Shown in pieces: positions 59,461 to 64,000 of a stretch of 64,000 nt of DNA. The notes under the pieces were generated by a model. It saw only the letters and a list, made by a program, of their open reading frames with translations, was not told the DNA's origin and searched no databases. The stretch spans positions 310,001 through 374,000 of the forward strand of contig NZ_MWUE01000004.1 of NCBI RefSeq assembly GCF_002077695.1, read 5' to 3'. Source of the DNA: Pantoea latae. Lineage in GTDB: Bacteria; Pseudomonadota; Gammaproteobacteria; Enterobacterales; Enterobacteriaceae. The position numbers and the translations under genes were made by a program. Positions within the stretch are counted from its first letter, which is position 1. The number at the start of each line of letters is the position of its first letter.

Positions 59461-59476
59461 TGTGATAATTATCACC
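59461..59476. promoter_or_regulatory. Putative CRP site between nagE and nagB
   Basis: TGTGATAATTATCACC is a near-perfect CRP palindrome (TGTGA-N6-TCAC). It is located between the two NagC-like sites, as in E. coli. Confidence 0.75.
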
Positions 59477-59519
59477 AAAAAGCATGGATAATCATCGAGA
59501 CGTCTGGCGATCGAAAGCA

Positions 59520-59542
59520 ACTTATTTTATGATGAAAAATAT
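59520..59542. promoter_or_regulatory. Putative NagC operator, nagB side
   Basis: ACTTATTTTATGATGAAAAA followed by TAT has A/T-rich wings around a degenerate core. It is weaker than the nagE-side site, as in E. coli, and was located mainly by its spacing from that site. Confidence 0.45.
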
Positions 59543-59647
59543 CAGCACGCAGCGATCGTACAACGCGCCAGCCTGAAACTTACACGCTGATGAAGCCGCA
59601 ACGATGACTGCATTACCCCCTTTTCTTTTTTCAGAACGAGGTGAAAC

Positions 59648-60448
59648 ATGCGACTTATTCCTTTGGCCACGCCTGGACAGGTAGGCAAATGGGCAGCCCG
59701 CCATATCGTCAACCGCATCAATGCGTTCAACCCGACGGCGGACCGCCCTTTTGTGCTGGGTTTACCGACAGGCGGCACGCCGCTGGAAGCCTACAAGCAT
59801 CTTATCGAGATGCACAAAGCGGGCCAGGTCAGCTTTAAGCATGTTGTAACGTTTAACATGGACGAGTATGTCGGCCTGCCGAAAGAGCACCCGGAAAGCT
59901 ACCACAGCTTTATGTATCGCAACTTTTTCGATCACGTTGATATTCAACCAGAAAATATCAATCTTCTGAATGGCAATGCGCCAGATATTGACGCAGAATG
60001 TCGCCAGTATGAAGAGAAGATCCGCGCGCTGGGTAAAATTCACCTGTTTATGGGCGGCGTCGGCAACGACGGCCATATCGCCTTTAACGAACCCGCGTCG
60101 TCACTGGCCTCACGCACTCGCATTAAAACGCTGACGCACGACACCCGCGTGGCCAACTCGCGCTTCTTTAACGGCGACGTCGATCAGGTGCCGAAATATG
60201 CGCTGACCGTCGGCGTCGGCACGCTGCTGGACGCGGAAGAGGTAATGATTCTGGTGACCGGCCATGTCAAAGCGCAGGCGCTGCAGGCGGCGGTGGAAGG
60301 CAACGTCAACCATATGTGGACCATCAGCTGTCTGCAGCTGCATCCGAAATCGGTGGTGGTGTGCGACGAGCCCGCTACCATGGAACTGAAAGTAAAAACC
60401 GTGAAATATTTCCGCGAAATGGAAGCGGAAAATATGAAAGGCGTGTAA
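59648..60448 (+). CDS. nagB: Glucosamine-6-phosphate deaminase
   Basis: 266 residues, same as E. coli. Converts glucosamine-6-phosphate to fructose-6-phosphate and ammonia. [20 protein letters not shown] holds the catalytic aspartate; [16 protein letters not shown] holds the catalytic histidine. Allosterically activated by GlcNAc-6-phosphate in E. coli. GAACGAGGTGAAAC before the ATG gives the ribosome site. First gene of nagBACD. Confidence 0.97.
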   Translation: MRLIPLATPGQVGKWAARHIVNRINAFNPTADRPFVLGLPTGGTPLEAYKHLIEMHKAGQVSFKHVVTFNMDEYVGLPKEHPESYHSFMYRNFFDHVDIQPENINLLNGNAPDIDAECRQYEEKIRALGKIHLFMGGVGNDGHIAFNEPASSLASRTRIKTLTHDTRVANSRFFNGDVDQVPKYALTVGVGTLLDAEEVMILVTGHVKAQALQAAVEGNVNHMWTISCLQLHPKSVVVCDEPATMELKVKTVKYFREMEAENMKGV

Positions 60449-60505
60449 GACGATGTTGTAAATGCCCGCCGTTACGCTCCGGCGGGCTTAGCCGGGAGAA
60501 CCACG

Positions 60506-61654
60506 ATGTACGCATTAGTAAACGGTCGAATTTATACCGGCCATGAAGTTCTGGATAACCACGCGGTGGTTATCGCCGATGGGCTGATCGCGCGCGTCTG
60601 TCCACGCGACGCGCTGCCTGCCGATATCGCGCTACGCGACGTCTCCGGCGCGCTGATCGCTCCCGGCTTTATCGATTTACAGCTCAACGGCTGCGGCGGC
60701 GTGCAGTTTAACGACGACATTGACGCGCTGAGCGTCGAGACGCTGGAGATTATGCAGCGCGCCAATGAAAAATCGGGCTGCACCAGCTTTCTGCCAACCT
60801 TGATCACCAGCAGCGACGCGCTGATGAAGCGCGCCATCGACACCATGCGCGCCTATAAGCGCCAGCATCAGAATCAGGCGCTCGGCCTGCATCTGGAAGG
60901 CCCGTGGCTGAATAAGGCCAAGAAAGGCACCCATAATCCCGATCTGATCCGCCTGCCCGATCCGGCGCTGGTGCGCTATCTGTGTGATAACGCCGACGTC
61001 ATCACCAAGGTGACGCTGGCGCCGGAAAACGCCGGCGACGCGGTGATCCGTCAGCTCACAGAGGCGGGCATTATTGTCTCGGCGGGCCACTCCAACGCCA
61101 CCTTCGACGAAGCGAAAGCGGGTTTCCGCGCCGGCGTCACCTTCGCCACCCATCTCTATAACGCCATGCCGACCTTTGCCGGACGCGAACCTGGCCTGAT
61201 CGGTGCGCTGTTTGATTCGCCTGATGTATACTGCGGCATTATTGCAGATGGTTTACACGTCCATTACGCTAACGTACGCAACGCGAAACGGATCAAAGGC
61301 GATAAGCTGGTGCTGGTCACCGACGCCACCGCGCCCGCAGGCGCGCAGATTGATAAATTTATTTTCGCTGGCAAAACAATATACTATCGCAATGGCCTGT
61401 GCGTGGATGAGAATGGAACGCTGAGCGGCTCCGCCATCACCATGATTGAATCGGTGCGCAACGCCGTCGAACATGTCGGCATCGCGCTGGATGAAGCGCT
61501 GCGCATGGCGACGCTCTACCCGGCGCAGGCAATGGGCGTGGACAAACAGCTAGGCACTGTCGAAGCAGGAAAAGTCGCCAACCTTACTGTTTTTACGCGT
61601 GATTTTGAAATCATTAAGACGTTTGTCAACGGAGACGACGTCCTGAGCGAGTAA
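60506..61654 (+). CDS. nagA: N-acetylglucosamine-6-phosphate deacetylase
   Basis: 382 residues (E. coli 382), amidohydrolase fold. Metal/active-site segments are [47 protein letters not shown] and the catalytic VTDATAPAG. Removes the acetyl group from GlcNAc-6-phosphate, feeding NagB and peptidoglycan precursor recycling. It lies 57 bp after nagB, with a GCCCGCCG hairpin-like inverted repeat in the gap. Confidence 0.97.
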   Translation: MYALVNGRIYTGHEVLDNHAVVIADGLIARVCPRDALPADIALRDVSGALIAPGFIDLQLNGCGGVQFNDDIDALSVETLEIMQRANEKSGCTSFLPTLITSSDALMKRAIDTMRAYKRQHQNQALGLHLEGPWLNKAKKGTHNPDLIRLPDPALVRYLCDNADVITKVTLAPENAGDAVIRQLTEAGIIVSAGHSNATFDEAKAGFRAGVTFATHLYNAMPTFAGREPGLIGALFDSPDVYCGIIADGLHVHYANVRNAKRIKGDKLVLVTDATAPAGAQIDKFIFAGKTIYYRNGLCVDENGTLSGSAITMIESVRNAVEHVGIALDEALRMATLYPAQAMGVDKQLGTVEAGKVANLTVFTRDFEIIKTFVNGDDVLSE

Positions 61655-61661
61655 GCACTGA

Positions 61662-62882
61662 ATGACCACTGGCGGCCAGACACAAATAGGAAATGTCGAT
61701 CTTGTCAAGCAACTCAACAGCGCGGCCGTTTACCGGCTAATCGATCAGCAGGGTCCCATTTCGCGCATACAGATTGCCGAACTCAGCCAGCTTGCGCCCG
61801 CCAGCGTCACAAAAATTACCCGCCAGCTTATTGAGCGCGGCCTGATCAAAGAGGTGGACCAACAGGCCTCCACCGGCGGTCGCCGCGCCATTTCCATCGT
61901 CACTGAAACCCGTAATTTTCACACCATCGGCGTGCGGCTCGGCCGCTACGACGCCACCCTGACGCTGTTCGACCTCAGCGGCAAATCGCTGGCGCAGGAA
62001 GATTACGCCTTGCCGGAGCGGACCCAGGAGACGCTGGAGCACGCGCTGTTCGCCGCTATCGGCAGCTTTATCGAGGCGCACCAGCGCAAGATCCGCGAGC
62101 TGATCGCCATTTCGGTGATCCTGCCCGGGCTGGTCGATCCGATCAACGGCGTTATCCGCTACATGCCGCATATCGCCGTCAGCCACTGGCCGCTGGTGGC
62201 CGGTCTGCAAAATCGCTTTCGCGTCACCAGCTTTGTTGGCCACGATATCCGCAGCCTGGCGCTGGCGGAGCACTACTTTGGTGCAAGCCGCGACTGCGCC
62301 GACTCGATTCTGGTGCGACTGCATCGCGGCACCGGCGCGGGCATCATCGCCAACGGCCATATCTTCCTCGGCAGCAACGGCAACGTCGGCGAGATCGGCC
62401 ATATTCAGGTCGACCCGCTGGGCGAGCGCTGCCACTGCGGCAACTTCGGCTGCCTGGAAACCATCGCCGCCAACGGCGCCATTGAAAACCGCGTGCGCCA
62501 TCTGCTGAGCCAGGGTTATCCCAGCGTACTGACGCAGGAGGCGTGCCAGATGGCACAGATTTGCAAAGCCGCCAACCAGGGCGACGCGCTGGCGTGCGAA
62601 GTGATCGAATATGTCGGACGCTATCTCGGCAAGGCGATTGCCATCGCCATCAACCTGTTTAACCCGCAGAAAGTGGTGCTGGCAGGCGAGATCACCGACG
62701 CCGAAAAAGTGCTGCTGCCGGCGATAGAGGGCTGTATCAACACGCAAGCGCTCAACGCCTTCCGCAAAAATCTGCCGGTGGTGCGTTCCGAGCTTGATCA
62801 TCGTTCAGCGATAGGCGCCTTCGCGCTGGCGAAACGCGCCATGCTTAACGGCATTTTGCTGCAACATCTACTGGAAGAGTAA
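61662..62882 (+). CDS. nagC: N-acetylglucosamine repressor NagC
   Basis: 406 residues (E. coli 406). The N-terminal winged helix (RIQIAELSQLAPASVTKITR) is followed by a ROK/hexokinase-like effector domain with the zinc motif GERCHCGNFGCLETIAANG. Represses nagE and nagBACD and is relieved by GlcNAc-6-phosphate. It begins 7 bp after nagA. Confidence 0.96.
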   Translation: MTTGGQTQIGNVDLVKQLNSAAVYRLIDQQGPISRIQIAELSQLAPASVTKITRQLIERGLIKEVDQQASTGGRRAISIVTETRNFHTIGVRLGRYDATLTLFDLSGKSLAQEDYALPERTQETLEHALFAAIGSFIEAHQRKIRELIAISVILPGLVDPINGVIRYMPHIAVSHWPLVAGLQNRFRVTSFVGHDIRSLALAEHYFGASRDCADSILVRLHRGTGAGIIANGHIFLGSNGNVGEIGHIQVDPLGERCHCGNFGCLETIAANGAIENRVRHLLSQGYPSVLTQEACQMAQICKAANQGDALACEVIEYVGRYLGKAIAIAINLFNPQKVVLAGEITDAEKVLLPAIEGCINTQALNAFRKNLPVVRSELDHRSAIGAFALAKRAMLNGILLQHLLEE

Positions 62883-62902
62883 TCGCGACCCGGACTGACT
62901 CT

Positions 62903-63655
62903 ATGACGATAAAAAGCGTAATTTGCGATATTGACGGCGTGCTGATGCATGACAACACCGCCGTACCCGGCGCGCAGGAGTTCCTACAGCGCATTCTGGA
63001 TAAGAAGATGCCGCTGGTGGTGCTCACCAACTACCCTTCGCAGACGGCACAGGATCTGGCGAACCGCTTCGCCAACGCTGGCGTCGAGGTGCCAGACTCG
63101 GTGTTTTATACCTCGGCGATGGCCACCGCCGACTTCCTGCGCCGCCAGGAGGGTAAAAAAGCCTATGTGATCGGCGAAGGCGCGCTGATCCACGAACTCT
63201 ATAACGCGGGCTTTACCATCACCGACGTCAATCCCGATTTCGTTATCGTCGGCGAGACGCGCTCGTTTAACTGGGAGATGATGCATAAGGCCGCCTTCTT
63301 CGTCGCCAGCGGCGCGCGCTTTATCGCCACCAACCCCGATACCCATGCGCGTGGCTTTGTGCCTGCCTGCGGCGCGCTCTGCGCCGGGATTGAAAAAATT
63401 TCCGGCCGTCGTCCATTCTACGTCGGCAAACCCAGCCCCTATATTATGCGCGCCGCGCTGAATAAGATGCAGGCGCACTCGGAAGAGACGGTGATTGTCG
63501 GCGACAACCTGCGCACCGATATTCTGGCCGGCTTCCAGGCGGGCCTGGAGACGGTGCTGGTGCTCTCTGGCGTCTCGACGCTGAGCGATATCGACGCCAT
63601 GCCCTTCCGTCCTGACTGGATCTACCCGTCCGTCGCCGATATCGATCTGTTTTAA
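62903..63655 (+). CDS. nagD: UMP/ribonucleotide monophosphatase NagD
   Basis: 250 residues (E. coli 250), HAD superfamily type IIA. The nucleophile motif is CDIDGVLMHDN, motif II VVLTNYPS and motif III/IV VGKPSPYIMR with VGDNLRTDILAG. In E. coli it dephosphorylates nucleotides, UMP best, despite its place in the nag operon. It starts 20 bp after nagC. Confidence 0.95.
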   Translation: MTIKSVICDIDGVLMHDNTAVPGAQEFLQRILDKKMPLVVLTNYPSQTAQDLANRFANAGVEVPDSVFYTSAMATADFLRRQEGKKAYVIGEGALIHELYNAGFTITDVNPDFVIVGETRSFNWEMMHKAAFFVASGARFIATNPDTHARGFVPACGALCAGIEKISGRRPFYVGKPSPYIMRAALNKMQAHSEETVIVGDNLRTDILAGFQAGLETVLVLSGVSTLSDIDAMPFRPDWIYPSVADIDLF

Positions 63656-63667
63656 TCTCACTTTCCT

Positions 63668-63697
63668 GCGCCGCCTGCTCTCAGACGGCGCGCCTTT
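63668..63697 (+). terminator. Hairpin after nagD
   Basis: Stem GCGCCG / CGGCGC (63668-63673 and 63686-63691) followed by GCCTTTCC. Short stem and poor T-run, so a weak terminator. The rest of the 276-bp gap to asnB is AT-rich and probably holds the asnB promoter. Confidence 0.4.
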
Positions 63698-63931
63698 CCT
63701 GCTCAACCCTTAACCACTTTCCGCCATTCATTGCCGATCCATCAATAAAACACGCCTTTAATTAGACAATATTCAAAATTAAGGCCTAAGCAACATCCTT
63801 TTTATCAGCAAAAGGTGAATATGCTTGCATTGCATGCATGAAATAGCGCATTTTCTTATACATCACGCAGCCACTGGCTGCCGGACAAGGCAACGATAAC
63901 ATCGCCGACAGGCGAGCTCAGGAGTCAGAAT

Positions 63932-64000
63932 ATGTGTTCTATTTTTGGTGTGTTGGATCTGAAAAGCGATCCAGTTGAACTGCGTAAAAAAGCGCTGGAG
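63932..64000 (+). CDS. asnB: Asparagine synthetase B, N-terminal start (cut by window end)
   Basis: The first 23 codons (MCSIFGVLDLKSDPVELRKK then ALE) match E. coli AsnB. Cys2 after removal of the initiator methionine is the glutaminase nucleophile. CAGGAG lies 8 bases before the ATG. The gene continues past the end of the window. Confidence 0.93.
   Translation, partial: MCSIFGVLDLKSDPVELRKKALE

Overview
The window is a conserved chromosomal stretch of a GC-rich member of the Enterobacterales. Gene order and protein sequences are very close to the modE-to-asnB region of Escherichia coli. Local differences (no galE in front of galT, an EvgAS-like two-component pair, an Ada-AlkA fusion, a DUF523-DUF1722 fusion, an orphan kdpE) suggest an Erwiniaceae-type genome (Pantoea, Mixta or Erwinia). 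That genus-level placement is inference. I see no insertion sequence, prophage, integrase or CRISPR array.

Layout. 1-8.3 kb: 3' end of modE, modF, galTKM with two Gal operators, gpmA, aroG (reverse), ybgS. 8.3-17 kb: an EvgA/EvgS-like response regulator and hybrid kinase, zitB, pnuC-nadA with a NadR box, ogt and a divergent ada-alkA fusion. 17.2-23.4 kb: three identical tRNA-Lys genes and the ybgC-tolQRAB-pal-cpoB envelope operon, all reverse. 23.6-38.9 kb: cydABX-ybgE, then sdhCDAB-sucABCD (reverse) and divergent gltA, i.e. a terminal oxidase and the core of the TCA cycle. 39-48.5 kb (reverse): ybgA-phrB-ybgI, then pxpBCA with two membrane proteins, pcp and nei, which together look like a 5-oxoproline release, uptake and hydrolysis unit; ybfA lies just beyond. 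48.7-55.2 kb: orphan kdpE, seqA-pgm (reverse), ybfF, ybfE, fldA, fur, and one small gene I do not recognise. 55.4-64 kb: glnS, nagE diverging from nagBACD, and the start of asnB.

The most unusual signal is not a gene. Five copies of an intergenic element (6338-6525, 17024-17132, 38896-39000, 39091-39276, 49477-49583) lie in four of the six convergent gene junctions. Each copy is closed by an 18-23 bp outer stem. The stem sequence differs between copies but stays paired within each copy. Inside are shorter hairpins whose stems also vary while the loop keeps TCCC, or GGGA on the other strand. Stem mismatches are nearly always G-U wobbles on the strand with GGA loops and A-C clashes on the opposite strand. 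In four of five copies that strand is the mRNA strand of the adjacent gene (aroG, gltA, nei, pgm), upstream of a terminator. This points to a structured 3'-UTR RNA element, and the CAGGGATG loops resemble CsrA/RsmA sites. I do not recognise the family.

Functionally the window is mostly housekeeping: sugar entry (galTKM, nag), glycolysis and glucan metabolism (gpmA, pgm), TCA and respiration (gltA, sdh, suc, cyd), envelope integrity (tol-pal), NAD and iron control (nadA, pnuC, fur, fldA), DNA repair (ogt, ada-alkA, nei, phrB) and replication control (seqA).
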